DNA of 64,000 nucleotides, from the NCBI GenBank assembly GCA_011799875.1, contig CM022302.1, forward strand, positions 519,307,229 through 519,371,228, read 5' to 3'. The notes under the pieces were generated by a model. The model searched no databases. It had not been told where the DNA came from and worked only from the letters and a program-made list of their open reading frames with translations. How positions within the stretch are numbered: position 1 is the first letter of the stretch; each line of letters opens with the position of its first letter. Shown here piece by piece: positions 20,598-31,364 of the stretch. This DNA comes from Thinopyrum elongatum. Taxonomy: Eukaryota > Streptophyta > Magnoliopsida > Poales > Poaceae. The position numbers were made by a program, and so were the translations under genes.

Positions 20598-23500
20598 ATG
20601 TCGCCGCCGTCGCCCTCACGGCGGTCGTTGGCCCTCTCTCTCCTGCTCCTCCTCCTCACCCTCACCGCGTCGTCATCTGCGGCGGCGGCGGAGGAGTTCA
20701 CGGAGGAGCTGCTCCTGCGGCCGCTCCCCGACCGCAAGGCGCTGGCCCACTTCCAATTCCGCTCCTCCAAGCCTCCCACCGCCGCCTCCGGCCGCCACCA
20801 CCACCTCTTCCCCAAGGCCATCTCCCAGCTGGTACGTACGCCCTCCTCGAACACAGATCACCCCTCTCTCGCTGCCACGGCTCTTAGGGTTCGTCGTTAA
20901 AATTGCCCCGGGCTCGCGTTGAATGGCCGAGAAGAGCGCCACTGTAGCCATCTAACTTGAATCATCTGTCACCCCGCTGAACGGAAAGTTGAGTCCAACA
21001 GCTGCTCATTAGCTTTTGCAGTAGATCGATCCATTGTAGCAGTTGAGACTAGATGGGGATCTTATTTGTAGTGCCAAAGGGCCTTGAGCACCCAGTGTCT
21101 CAGCGTTTACAGCATCGTTTCTGACCACCCAGTGATTCAGAGAGTTCTAAGGCAAAACATCCGCTAGTGCATTTCCAACCAATATTACAGGACGTTTCTC
21201 AGCTTACAGCAGCAGAAATATAGCAAAATGATAACAACTAACTTCAAATTGATAGCATAGCAGAGCGCCGAGGATGACGAAGTACTCATCTTAAGATAGC
21301 TCTGGCATCTTCGACTCCAGCTTCAGTATAGTGTCGTCCCAGGTACCTCCCATGTTATCTGGGCAAAGCTGCCTCCATCTCCTGATCACACGATAAATTT
21401 TCGGACACAGAACCTGCATCCCTATCCAAGTAGTTTCGCAGAAGTGAATATCATTATGATGTTTCCGAGTTGTCCCCATCACTGCTGCACATAGCTTGTC
21501 AATAAAAGTAGATTTGGCATTGCTCATCCAGCATGTAGCCACATGTTCAAATTTACATCCATCTCAATTTGCACCAAATCTGATAATTCAGACCACCACA
21601 TTTTAGACACAACACAATTGATAAGCAAATGAAAAATATCGTGTGGTCTTTACTGTTATATGCACTATCTCGGCCATTTCCCTTCCTTATTGTGGTCTAA
21701 TGCCTTTGGAAAAAATTCTGGTCCTCCTGGAGCTATTATTAACACCATTCCTTGTTCAAACCAGGTCCAAAAATTTCATATTAGTGAATTGGAGCTATCT
21801 TTCACACAGGGAAGATGGAACTATGAGACATGGGGTGGATACGATCCATTGTCAACGGATAATGCAAAACCTCCTGGTGTTGAGCTATGGGCAGTTTTCG
21901 ACCTCCCTTTCGCCGACATCGATGCCACATGGAAGAACCTGACACACACATTGTCAGGCCTGTTTTGTGCGTCGATCAACTTCTTGGAGTCTTCCACCGC
22001 TTTCTCTGCTCCTCGCTGGGGATTTAAATCGAATGAAGGCAACCTCCGATATGGCGCATTGCCTCGTGAAGCTGTCTGCACTGAGAATCTCACGCCTTGG
22101 CTGAAACTTCTCCCATGCCGTGACAAAGCAGGCATCGCCTCTTTGTTGTACAGGCCTTCGATTTATAAAGGGTATTACCATTCACAAAAGCTGAAGCTAA
22201 CATCATCTCGAGCACGAGGTATTATTCTTGATCAGTCGCTCACAGTTGTGCTGCAACCAAATACGTCCAAGAGTAAGCAGCTATATTCCACTGGTGGAAA
22301 ACTTCAGCCCAGCTGGTCCATGGAGCATTTGTTCAACAGGAAATTGTTGGGGAAATGTCTTGTTTCTAAATCCAGCAGGATATTCGTAGAGATCGAGAAA
22401 GGTATGCTTGTGAAATCTGGACCAGAAGTTTCTTGGAGTAATGAATTCTTTGAACTTTCCAGTGCCCCAGACAGGGTGCTCAAAGAATTGGATCACTTGG
22501 AAGTCCAATCATCTTCCCTGTATGAATATGATCTTAGTAACTACAGTGATGATAAGCCTTTGGATGTGGGCCTAACTTGGAAGCTTCCCCTCATATGGTC
22601 TTGCTCCCCTGCACCATATAATGCAAGAAGATTTCTTATGGGTAGTGGAAACGAAAGAGGGTCTATTGCTCTGTCATTTTTATCCACTGATCTACATAAG
22701 CAATTGCCTGGCAGCTCAAATGGTTGTTCGATAAAGGCTGTAGTTCTCCAGATTTTTCCATGGTATGTTAAGGTTTTCTATCACAGCTTACAAATTTTCA
22801 TTGATGGGAGCAGCAAGGCTGTATCAGAAGTACTTGACATGATCCATGTCACTCCTTCAGAAGACAAACTTTCGCCTGGAACTCTGGAGATGCTGCTAAG
22901 ATTTCCTTGCGGCATGCAATCAGCTACCTTGATATTGGACTTTGACAAGGTCTGCTCTACTGCTTAATTACCTGAATATGCCATCCTTTTGGTTAGGACA
23001 TACATTTTTTCCTGGCATTTTACTACTGCTCATGTCTTTTCTTTGTTTTCTGCCTCTTGTGCATTCTCCATTTATGATATATGCATGCAGAACTAAATAT
23101 TTCTGTTTGTTTACAACAATTTTAACGAGTATATATATTTTCAGGGGTTCCTACACATAGACGAATATCCTCCTGACGCTAATCAAGGATTTGATATTCC
23201 ATCAGCTTTGGTTAGCTTTCCTGACTTTAATTCTAGCCGAAGATACCCCGAAATGGACCCAATGTTTGTGTCACCTTTGTTAGAAAATTTTAAGGTAAAT
23301 ATAGTATTTTACCATCTTGTGAGTTTTAGATATTCTGCTTTGATTTTCTCATTAAGATATTATTATGCTGCAGGAAGATAATGTTGTGAAAGCATACACA
23401 GAAGTGCTGCTTGTTCCCTTGACAACTCCTGATTTCAGCATGCCGTATAATGTTATCACCTTCACTTGCACTGTCTTAGCTCTTTATTTCGGCTCACTAC

Positions 23501-24856
23501 TTAATGCTTTGAGACGAAGAATTGGTGAGGAAGAGTGCAGGTTGAGAAAAGCAGGTAATTATGTACTTGGTTCATGTCTTTATTTTTACGATGCCTTGAG
23601 CTCTTGTGTTACCAAGTACTCCCTCCGTAAACAAATATAGGAGCATATAGATCACTAAAGTAGTGATCTAAACACTCTTATATTTCTTTACAGAGGGAGT
23701 AGTAATTTGCATTGTTTTGATCTTCGCATGATGAGGTAGTATATGACCCCTTCATTTGGGTCTGAAACATGAAGTTAGTTGCTCTATTTAGACAGCAGAC
23801 ATTATGGCGTAATGACATGTATTTTTCCTTCAAAACTGAAACCTACAAACAAGTGAACAACAGCAACAGCAGCAGCAGCAACAACAACAAAGCTTTTCAA
23901 TCCCAAACAAGTTGGGGTAGGCTAGAGTTGAAACTCATAAGATCTCGACACCAAGTCATGGTTCTGGCACATGGATAGCTATCTTCCTTCAAAACTGAAA
24001 CCTGATATTTGTAAATTACTATTATAGTTTAAATGTGATGATAGATATGAGATATTCTGCGTATTACGATTGCTCATACTATTAACTACTAAAAATAATA
24101 ATTTGTATGCTTATGGCAATCACATTCCTTCCTAGCAATGCGGAGAGTAAGAGAGAACCCATCGATTTCTTTTCTTACATGCATGCTAGCTGCAATCGAA
24201 TAGTTTTTTTCCTGTTAACATGTATCGGAAACAAGGTGTTCTTCTATGACTGGTTAGATTTAGCGGAAATAGTTCAGTTTGCATGTTATTCTCTTCCATT
24301 AAATCGCAGTTGTATTTGCTGGTCTCAGCTGTTCCTATTTCCTCTGATTACACTGGGACATGAACAAACTGCAGAGTTACAGTAGTAAATCTGGCCAATA
24401 GTTACAATGTTTATATAGTTATGTCGTGGCATTGATCCATCCACCCAGTTCCTTCTAAGACTGGAGTGTTAGTCATAGGGGTGCCTACACTAAAAGTGAT
24501 TTTTGCTGATACAGTAATGCCACTGAAACTTATTGTACCGACCTTGCAGATTTCTCTATGCGCGAGCAACTTCATTTTGATCTTTATTCTTGTATACTCA
24601 CATCTAAGTTGTTATTTTGCCATTACATATTAGTGTTGACTTCTCAAATTTGAACAATGTTCTAACTAATCTCAATTCTATGACAGCCGTGAAGCCTGCA
24701 CTTATTCCTCTGTTGCTAGCTAGGCTAAGGGGTCACAAGGTCGACCCATCAGAGTCAGAATCCTCTCCTGCATCTCCAGTAGGGTTAAAGCTACTAGTCA
24801 AGGTTGCACTTGTTGCGGCAGTAGCTGTTGTGTTTCACTATCTGTCAAACAGTTGA
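20598..24856 (+). CDS. PIGT: GPI transamidase subunit PIG-T (Gpi16 family), five exons
   Basis: Exons: 20598-20831, 21765-22949, 23145-23294, 23374-23554, 24687-24856; all junctions are GT-AG and phases agree, giving 1920 nt and 639 aa, the usual size for plant PIG-T. The protein is a subunit of the ER GPI transamidase, which cleaves the C-terminal signal of precursor proteins and attaches the GPI anchor. It begins [10 protein letters not shown] followed by a Leu/Ala-rich signal peptide, then [16 protein letters not shown]. The lumenal domain has [16 protein letters not shown] and [11 protein letters not shown]. Exon 4 encodes a membrane span ([20 protein letters not shown]) and exon 5 a second hydrophobic C-terminal segment ([18 protein letters not shown]). 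I chose the ATG at 20598 because it directly precedes the signal peptide; an in-frame ATG at 20544 would add 18 residues. Introns 1 and 4 carry repeats. No lesion is visible, so the gene is probably functional. Confidence 0.95.
20832..21764 (-). other. PIG-T intron 1 with a LINE-type zf-RVT remnant
   Basis: Inside the intron, roughly 21290-21650 on the minus strand, a frame reads [13 protein letters not shown], resembling the cysteine/histidine zf-RVT region at the C-terminus of plant LINE ORF2. It is followed, after an in-frame stop, by an open stretch of about 80 codons. I read it as a decayed retroelement fragment; limits and family are uncertain. The rest of the intron is unremarkable. 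Confidence 0.4.
23619..23699. mobile_element. Stowaway-type MITE in PIG-T intron 4 (81 bp)
   Basis: The segment starts CTCCCTCCGTAAA and ends TTTACAGAGGGAG, flanked by TA at 23617-23618 and 23700-23701. The centre is palindromic (GATCACTAAAGTAGTGATC). It is one of the commonest MITE types in Triticeae introns and should be spliced out with the intron. Confidence 0.93.
23845..23985 (-). mobile_element. Short retroposon fragment with (AAC)n-type tail
   Basis: A perfect 18-bp duplication, CCTTCAAAACTGAAACCT, flanks the insert (23827-23844 and 23986-24003). The insert begins with a CAACAGCAGCAACAACAA tract and continues into AAACAAGTTGGGGTAGGC, a sequence I remember as the 3' end of a widespread plant RTE-type LINE/SINE. 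The tract is then the tail, making the insert minus-oriented and severely 5'-truncated (141 bp). It lies in PIG-T intron 4. Confidence 0.75.
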
Positions 24857-25190
24857 GAACACTTTTGAGCTAGTTATAGAGCACGGTGATATATTTTTGT
24901 TTATCTTCTGTAGCTTAGAGGTGCTTGCGTCTGGGTCATCTTTTTTATTTCATTATGGATGCTTAACTGTCCTCTCATCGCAGCTTGTACATCATCTTTT
25001 TTACAATAACATGTACAAATGTTAGCTAGCAAACATGCTTACGGCATTCACGAAAATTGGAGACGCAAAACTAGGAGGATCATCAAGCTGGAGCTAGCAG
25101 ATTCTTGTCTCATGGCCAGTTCTCAAAGATCATTTTGACAAAATCCATCGACACATGATAACTGTTCTCATATATTGCCGCCGCTGGGCC
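24857..25190 (+). other. PIG-T 3' flank
   Basis: The sequence after the PIG-T stop is T-rich and presumably holds the 3' UTR; no clear AATAAA signal could be assigned. No further gene is supported before the RNase H-like relic. Confidence 0.4.
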
Positions 25191-25194
25191 TCAT

Positions 25195-25460
25195 GAGTCA
25201 TGATTGTCCACCGTCATGCATGGTGGTGATCACATCCAAGCAATCTGACTGAACCACCAGTCGACTACACCTGATCGACATGGCCAGCTGAACGCCTTGT
25301 CTCAACGCAGTCGCCTTGGCCATCTGGGCATCCAGAAACCTGGACCAACTGACCATTCACAGCAGGTACGAATCGCCCTTTCTCATCTTGCAAGATTGCT
25401 CCCACTGCTCCTTCTAGACTATCAATGTCAAAAGCAGCATTCATGTTGAGTTTCTGAAAA
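25195..25460 (-). pseudogene. RNase H-like (RVT_3) domain relic
   Basis: The minus strand encodes QKLNMNAAFD, GAVGAILQDEKGRFVPA and, after a frameshift, MAKATALRQGVQLA followed by LVVQSDCLDVITTM. This matches the plant RVT_3 RNase H-like domain (acidic motif, A-[EK]-A helix, SDC strand) common in LINE-derived proteins. The first acidic residue is Asn rather than Asp, and the frameshift near 25330 breaks the frame. No start or stop can be assigned. Confidence 0.65.
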
Positions 25461-25687
25461 GTTTGCAGCGGACAAGAACAATCCCCTTCTGTTCAATTTG
25501 GATAGGCTTCTTCATTGTTCATGTTGCATTAGTTGCTATCCCACGCATTGCCATGAACGTTTTGCCACCTTCCCCACCAAATGAATCGAGCTGCGGTTGC
25601 TGCCATCTCCTGTAACCTGATTTCGTCGTTCATAGGGGGGCCTTCATATCACGTGAGCAAAGCAGATGTAACACCAATTGATCTGCT

Positions 25688-25710
25688 TTTTTTTTTTTGG
25701 AGATCATCAT
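25688..25710 (-). mobile_element. Micro-retroposon insertion (23 bp)
   Basis: Thirteen bases, CAATTGATCTGCT, are duplicated exactly (25675-25687 and 25711-25723). Between them lie a run of 11 T and then GGAGATCATCAT: on the minus strand, 12 bases of body plus poly(A). This fits an extremely 5'-truncated target-primed insertion. Confidence 0.7.
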
Positions 25711-26108
25711 CAATTGATCTGCTGATACTGGTGCTACTGACCATATTACGCGGGAGCTCAAAAGTTGACGGTACGGGATAGGTACAGTGGCAATGACCAA
25801 TTCCACAATGCCAGCAGGTATGAGAATTGTTTACGTTGGGCATTCTATTATTCCTATCCCTGTCACACATCTCCAATTGAAAATGCCCCCTTCATGTTCA
25901 TAAGGCCAAAAAGAACCTTGTTTCCGTTCGTCGTTTAGCTTTATATAGCAAAGCTTTCTCTGCAATTTCATCCCTTTTCCTAATTGGTGAAGGATCATGT
26001 GTCTGGTAGATATTAGGTTAGGCCGAATATCTCCTTCATGTTCCTAAGGCCAAAAAGCACCTTGTTTCGGTTCGTTGTTAAGCTTTAGATTACACATTTA
26101 CTACTAGT

Positions 26109-27721
26109 ATTTCCTCCGTAAAGAAATATAATAGCGTTCAGATGGTGGAGGGGGCGACCGGCGGCGGCGGGATCCGTTCTCCCAACGCAGGTGGTGGAGG
26201 GGGCTCGGGTGTTGCAGGTCTGCGGCTGCTACGGCGGCCCCTGGCGGCGCTTCGGTGGCTCCTGGCTGCGCGGATCCGGCGGATGGAGGTGCAGGCGGGT
26301 GGCTCAGTTGCTCGGCGGCGGCCCATCTGGCGGTGCGGCGGCTGCGGCTGGATAGGCAGGTCGGTCGTCTTTCCTGCTCGGTGGGATGGGGCGGGGTGAC
26401 GACCCTCCTCCCTGGCTTGGTGCACCGGTTCTGGCTGGCGTGGCTGGCGGCGTGGTGGGTGGTGGGGGAGGCTCAACCCCCTCGGCTGTGCGGTGGCCGA
26501 CCACCGCGGCTTCTTCGCAGCGCCTCTGGTGGCGTCGATGGACTCCGAAGGCTTCGGCTAGGCGTTTCTCCGGCGTGTGGGGGTGTGGTGGCAGCCCACC
26601 TCCCTGCTCAAGTGAAGCTTGGTGGTCTCCGTGGCAGTGCGGTGGTGGGCGCCAGATCTGGCTGGTTTGGTCGGCTCTGGCTCGCCGGCGGTTGCTGGCG
26701 GTGAGGATGGCGGCTCCTGCGTGATGGTGGTGCCGTCGTCGCGTAGGAGGTGTGTGGGACAGCAGGCTTGCAATCCAGTGGTGCTGCATCACCGGTTGCA
26801 TGGGGGTGCTCGGTGAGGGGGCTCCGAGCGAAAGCCTAGACGACGCGGCGTCCGCAGACATCGTTCTTCCTCCTTGGGGGGTCGTCCTGGAGCCTCTCAT
26901 TTCCTAACACCTTCGGACCATGGCCATCGGGCGAAAGCCTAAAGACTCGGTGTGAGCCGGGCGACAGCGTCGTTCTCCAACGTCGCGGCCCCCTTGGGGG
27001 TGTCGCCTTGAAGGTCATCGATCCCCTTCGCGCTTTCCTGGAGCTGGACATGCACGACATTGCGGTCGGTAGGTGCTCGGCTGGCGATGTGGGTGGTTGG
27101 CGCGGATTCTTGTGTGGCAACGATGGCGGCTATGGGCGGAGTTGGTTTGCAGCCGAGTTTTGGTAGTCGGTCTCAATCGGCTTGTTCGAGGGGTTGCCAT
27201 GCTTCACTTTGTCTTTCTGGAGTCGGAGCTGCTGAGGAGGGGCCCTTGCGGCAACGATGACGCGAGGCAGGTGGTCGGTTCCGGCGCTCGCTCGGCGCAG
27301 GCTCAGGCTCATCGCTTTTTTCCTGCAATGCTCGTTGACAGAGTCAGAGCTGCCTGGTAGCGGCGTGTGCGGTTGACTATTTGGCATCAGCCGGTGCAGG
27401 CCTCGGCGTTTGCTTGTGGTGAGGGCTACTTCGGTGATCGTCGATGGTGGAGTCGGAGTCGCCCTTGTGGAGGTGTGATGACGATGACACCAGGTTGCAA
27501 CCTTGAGGGTGTTCTCTCCTTTGGCGACATGTGTGCTTTCTTGTGTTGGTTGTCAGGTCGCCCTGTGTGTCCTGTGTAGACATGTTGTAACGGTTTTCGC
27601 CCGTTTTTTCGTTAATTAACCGAGTAATTATCTTATTCTTTATTAATGAGATGAGGCAAAGCTTTTGCCTCCGTTAAAAAAAAAGAGCGTTCAGATCACT
27701 ATTTCTTTACAGAGGGAGTAA
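26109..27721. mobile_element. Stowaway-type MITE split by a LINE-type insert
   Basis: The left part (26109-26143, TTTCCTCCGTAAAGAAATA) and right part (27686-27721, ending TTTCTTTACAGAGGGAG before TA) form the two ends of a Stowaway MITE like the one at 23619-23699. The intervening 26144-27685 is a later insertion, with the MITE sequence AGCGTTCAGAT duplicated at the junctions. Confidence 0.8.
26144..27685 (+). mobile_element. 5'-truncated LINE-type retroposon, plus orientation
   Basis: The 1542-bp insert ends with CTTTTGCCTCCGTT plus a run of nine A, and is flanked by an 11-bp duplication, AGCGTTCAGAT (26133-26143 and 27686-27696). The 3' end resembles that of the LINE at 56837-59632 (GGCAAA...CCTCCGTTTCAAA on its coding strand). 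The body is GC-rich with many spurious frames on both strands; I see no reverse transcriptase motif, so it is a 3'-terminal, probably non-coding fragment. Its tail lies about 270 bp from the 3' end of the UGT coding region. Confidence 0.78.
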
Positions 27722-27957
27722 TTAAGAAGGTGCGAGACCTGAGTTTGGACCGAGGTTTTAACCGGCGCTGGCTAGGAGGCAACCCTGCTCTCTGACCACT
27801 GGGCAAATATTCTGATAAATGGAATAGTTAATGTTTACGTAACAAACAAAACAGAAGAATACGCGTGCTACAAGCTAAGAGCAGCTCTCCACATCATCAA
27901 ATACTAGGCAAATTCAGAACCACCCTGGACATGGACAGAATGAGAACACGATCGAAA

Positions 27958-29472
27958 TCAGGGGCGTGTGTGATTTCTGCACGCACCCGATTCTTGCTTT
28001 CCGGCTTGACCCGTCTTGCCTAGCAGCACATCAATTAATCCGTCCAGATTGGTCTCGGAGGGGCCACCCGGCAGCGTCGCCCGCGCGGCCTTCTGCTTCC
28101 ACTCTGCGGCGCGGTGGCGCATCTCCTCCCCCTTCTCGCCCTCCATGGCCTCCCGTATCATGGCCGCCACCTCCGCCCGCCGCACCTCGCCGCCGATCTC
28201 CATCCCCACGCCCCACTCCGTGCGCTTGTACCGGCAGTTGGTCTGCTGCTCCGCGAAGAAGGGCCAGCTCAGCATCGGCACGCCGGCGCAGAGGCTCTCC
28301 AGCGTCGAGTTCCACCCGGAGTGCGTGAGGAACACGCCCACGGCCTCATGCTCGATCACGACCTCCTGCGGGCACCACGTCGTCAGAAGGCCGCGGCCCT
28401 CGATGGCGGCCTGGAACTCCGGCGGCAGCACCGCCGCGTCGCCCTTGACGAGGTCGGGCCGGACGTTCCACAGGAAGGGGTAGCCGCTGTTGGCCAGCCC
28501 CCACGCGAACTCCAGCATCTGCTCGTTCGTCATCACGGTGATGCTGCCGTAGTTGACGTACACGACGGAGCGTGGCGGACGGCCGTCGAGCCACTCGATC
28601 AGGCCGTCCTGCTCCTTCCACAGGTTTGACCTGACGCCGACGTCGAGAGGGGAGCCCGCGGGAATGAGCCGGCGGACGTGGAGGAGGAGCGGGCCGAGGG
28701 GGTAGACGGGCGGGAGGATGGCCCGCATGGCGTCGAGCGCCGGCTTCTCGAGGTCGTCGAAGGTGTTGATGATGACGGCGTCGGGCAGCGTCAGACGCGC
28801 CGACTCACGGATGAGGAAGTTGAGCATGATGTCGTCGCGATCCGTCGTCCGGATGAAGCTCGGGAAGTCGCGCAGCTGGAAGCCGTCGCACAGGCCCGGC
28901 ACGCCGTCGACGACCGTGTCCAGGTACCCGTCCGTGAGCTGCGCCTCGTCCTTGAGCGGCACGAGCCCTTGCTCGACGAGCTGCTTGTAGTGGTTGTACG
29001 CCATGAAGCCACATGCGCTGGCCGTCCACAGCGCGGCGCATGGCACGCCGATCTCCTTGGCGGCCTCGTAGGCGAAAGACATGACGCCGTCGCAGAGGAC
29101 GCACGTCACCGGTGGCACGCCGGAGGCGGGGCCGTTGAGGCGGGCCAGGATGGCGCTGAGGTGGGGAAGGCAGGTGGTCATGGTGGATTGGCAGAGCGCG
29201 GGGATGTCCTGGGTGGCATCGGGGTCGGACGGCGGGAGGCCGTCCGGGATGGCGGCGAAGTCGAAGCCGGGGCAGGCGGTGAACGCGGCCATGCCGCGCG
29301 ACCGGAGGAGGCGCGCGTAGTTGAACTCGGTGAGGACGAAGGTGACGTGGAATCCCCGGGCGTGCAGCAGCTTGGCCACCTTGAGCATGGGCGTGATGTG
29401 GCCCTGCGCCGGGTACGGGACGCACACCGCGTGCGGCTTCTGCGCCGGATCGGTGGACGCCATGGCCACCAT
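27958..29472 (-). CDS. UDP-glycosyltransferase, GT1 family (UGT85-like)
   Basis: A single-exon minus-strand frame of 504 codons encodes a typical plant family 1 glycosyltransferase, which transfers glucose from UDP-glucose to a small molecule in the cytosol. The N-terminus has PHAVCVPYPAQGHITPM with the catalytic His of the GHITPM motif. The PSPG donor-binding box starts at about residue 366 (WCPQEVVIEHEAVGVFLTHS) and contains HSGWNSTLES and ends FFAEQQTN, with all key residues (W, Q, H, GWNS, E, final Q) present. The overall pattern (QDIPALCQST, LRDFPSFIRTTD) suggests UGT85, whose members glucosylate cyanohydrins, terpenoids or hormones; the substrate cannot be read. I chose the first ATG, 29472; a second in-frame ATG at 29463 has a strong context and would give 501 aa. 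No lesion is visible. Confidence 0.93.
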   Translation of the reverse strand: MVAMASTDPAQKPHAVCVPYPAQGHITPMLKVAKLLHARGFHVTFVLTEFNYARLLRSRGMAAFTACPGFDFAAIPDGLPPSDPDATQDIPALCQSTMTTCLPHLSAILARLNGPASGVPPVTCVLCDGVMSFAYEAAKEIGVPCAALWTASACGFMAYNHYKQLVEQGLVPLKDEAQLTDGYLDTVVDGVPGLCDGFQLRDFPSFIRTTDRDDIMLNFLIRESARLTLPDAVIINTFDDLEKPALDAMRAILPPVYPLGPLLLHVRRLIPAGSPLDVGVRSNLWKEQDGLIEWLDGRPPRSVVYVNYGSITVMTNEQMLEFAWGLANSGYPFLWNVRPDLVKGDAAVLPPEFQAAIEGRGLLTTWCPQEVVIEHEAVGVFLTHSGWNSTLESLCAGVPMLSWPFFAEQQTNCRYKRTEWGVGMEIGGEVRRAEVAAMIREAMEGEKGEEMRHRAAEWKQKAARATLPGGPSETNLDGLIDVLLGKTGQAGKQESGACRNHTRP

Positions 29473-29677
29473 GATCACTCGACCAGTTGCACAACAGATC
29501 ACACACTGGCACACTGCACACCAGCAAGTGATCTATCTCCTAATCGACTTGCTTGCTGCTAACTAGCTAGGAGTAATTTGTAGCACTGGGTACGTGGTTT
29601 CGAGTTGTGACCTTGACTAACAGACCAACAACGCGCGGATCAGTGGCAGTGATGTGAACCGCAGAGTTGAAAGCATA

Positions 29678-29684
29678 CTTATAG
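29678..29684 (-). promoter_or_regulatory. Probable TATA box of the UGT gene
   Basis: The minus strand reads CCTATAAGT about 205 bases upstream of the UGT ATG, the only good TATA-like motif close by. It would imply a 5' UTR of roughly 170-180 bases. Confidence 0.45.
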
Positions 29685-29699
29685 GGGCGGCTAAGCTCA

Positions 29700-31130
29700 A
29701 CCGTTGGATACGCGATAGTTTATAGATGTTGGATATTTTTTTTTAATGCTTAACAAGTTACAGGTTTGTTGTATCGCTTGTGATGCGGGGCCTCCATGTG
29801 CGTCGCCATGAGAGGCAGGCCGGCAGGCAAAGTTGACGAAGCTTGTTTTTTGAGAAAACAAAATCTTGATTGGGTGTTTGGGCTTCCTGATCTTTGGGGC
29901 ACGAAGCGCATGGCCGGTTGATTGTTTACGGCGGCTCACGGAGCGCATGGCCGGTTATTTATGCTGGTCGCCACATGATTTGATGCTCTCGATCGGGATC
30001 GGATCCGCGCCCATGGGCTTTGCCGGTGCGCCGTGCTGTCTTCGTCTGGCCGAAGGCGCCGTTGAGCCCGGGCAACTTGCAAGTACAGTAATCGGCTCGC
30101 ACTGCAAACCCACATGGTGCTCGCGAAGCTCACCTCTGTACGCAGGGCTGACATCAAAGTTTTAATCACGGCAGATCTGATGCCCGGTCTCGGGGCATTG
30201 CTCCATTCAAGCCAGGCCCAATGCAATCAGAGAGCACGACTGACCTTGATCCCCGAGGCCACCAGGACTCCCGGACTCTCGGGCGGGCAACAATTTTCTT
30301 TTCCAGTTGATGACAAGGCACTTGCATCAGCTGCACTCCTCGTCAGCATTTCACAAGAAGTTCCTTCAGGTTTTGTGCACTTTGCTTTGTTGATCACCCA
30401 GTTGTTAGCCGCGGAGCACCTCGACTCTCTTAGGCTTCCCAAGGCTTGACGGCAGGCCCAGATATATGATGTTGGAAGAAGCTTAGCTCATGATTCTCGA
30501 AAAATGTATATCCAACAGAAGGCATTGGCATACACATCCGTACATGCAGGCTCATATAGTACCGCTCGATCAGAATACGTAACACACAGTTTCCTCACAT
30601 GCCAAGGCAAAGGGGAGCATTGCTTCATTGCTTGATAGTTGATACATAATATGCCATCAAAAGAGCAGAAGAACAGCCAGTCTAAGTGAGCTAGCCAAAT
30701 ATAGGTGCGGCGCAGTAGCCATCGTTGCATTAGAAAATAAGCCCCCGTATGCAGATTAAGCCCTGCAATTGAATCCAGCGAGAAGCCACTGCTGTTAGAT
30801 GCAACAGAAACATATACCTTTGAGACACACGAAAGATTACTGTGCTGAAAAGGCGAGCATGCAGTTTGGTTCAAATGTCTGTCCAAAAATGTGCAAAACT
30901 ACACAAACATGTGAAACTTTTTTTTTTTTTTTGCGAAAACACAAACATGTGAAACTGAAGTTCTCTAACCAAGGAATGTAGTTCAAAAACAGACATTTTA
31001 CTGGGCACAAGCGTTGACATGGCACAAGGACGTGTAAATGTTAAGTCACAAAAACTGCGCATTCACAGTTTGCATGGTATGCGAACGCAAGACAGCAGAA
31101 AAAGAAAAATAATGTAGCTTCAGCGAGTTT
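29700..31130. other. Intergenic DNA without a supported gene
   Basis: Open frames here are short and show no recognisable domain. The phrase GCGCATGGCCGGTT occurs twice about 35 bases apart (near 29908 and 29943). One micro-retroposon lies at 30919-30938. Nothing else could be assigned. Confidence 0.5.
30919..30938 (-). mobile_element. Micro-retroposon insertion (20 bp, TTTCGC plus poly(A))
   Basis: The 18-bp sequence ACACAAACATGTGAAACT occurs exactly at 30901-30918 and again at 30939-30956. The 20 bases between them are 14 T followed by GCGAAA, i.e. TTTCGC plus a poly(A) tail on the minus strand. This has the form of a LINE-type insertion with only 6 bp of element body. Confidence 0.8.
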
Positions 31131-31346
31131 TGATTTATTAGTAAAACTAAGACATCATAACAAAATTGCTTAAGCGGTGTCTTTTTCTCAGTCTCATAAA
31201 TCAGGTAATTATGGAAAAAGATGTTTAGTTTCTAGTCAACCTAATTATATTATCGTTGCATCTACATTACAATCATGAGAAAAAAAATACCCGATAGGCT
31301 TGTATATCATGCCATGCTAAGCAATCAGCTTGAAGCACAGCAATAG

Positions 31347-31364
31347 CCCGTTCAAAAAAAAAAA
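31347..31364 (+). mobile_element. Micro-retroposon insertion (18 bp, CCCGTTC plus poly(A))
   Basis: CAGCAATAG is duplicated exactly at 31338-31346 and 31365-31373, around CCCGTTC followed by 11 A. The duplicated unit 2 lacks the insert and has only one copy of the target, which confirms an insertion in unit 1. Confidence 0.82.

Noticed and set aside
20396..20887. Plus-strand frame overlapping PIG-T exon 1
   Set aside because: It is another phase of the GC-rich first exon; the PIG-T frame continues across four spliced exons, this one does not.
26142..27583. Many overlapping frames of 60-200 codons on both strands
   Set aside because: They lie in a GC-rich, 5'-truncated retroposon body; none shows a conserved motif.
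28678..29562. Long plus-strand open frame opposite the UGT gene
   Set aside because: It is the antisense shadow of a GC-rich coding exon; composition is Arg/Glu/Val-biased and no domain is recognisable.
30114..30449. Plus-strand frame of 111 codons
   Set aside because: No domain, no promoter and no similarity to known protein patterns; length is compatible with chance.
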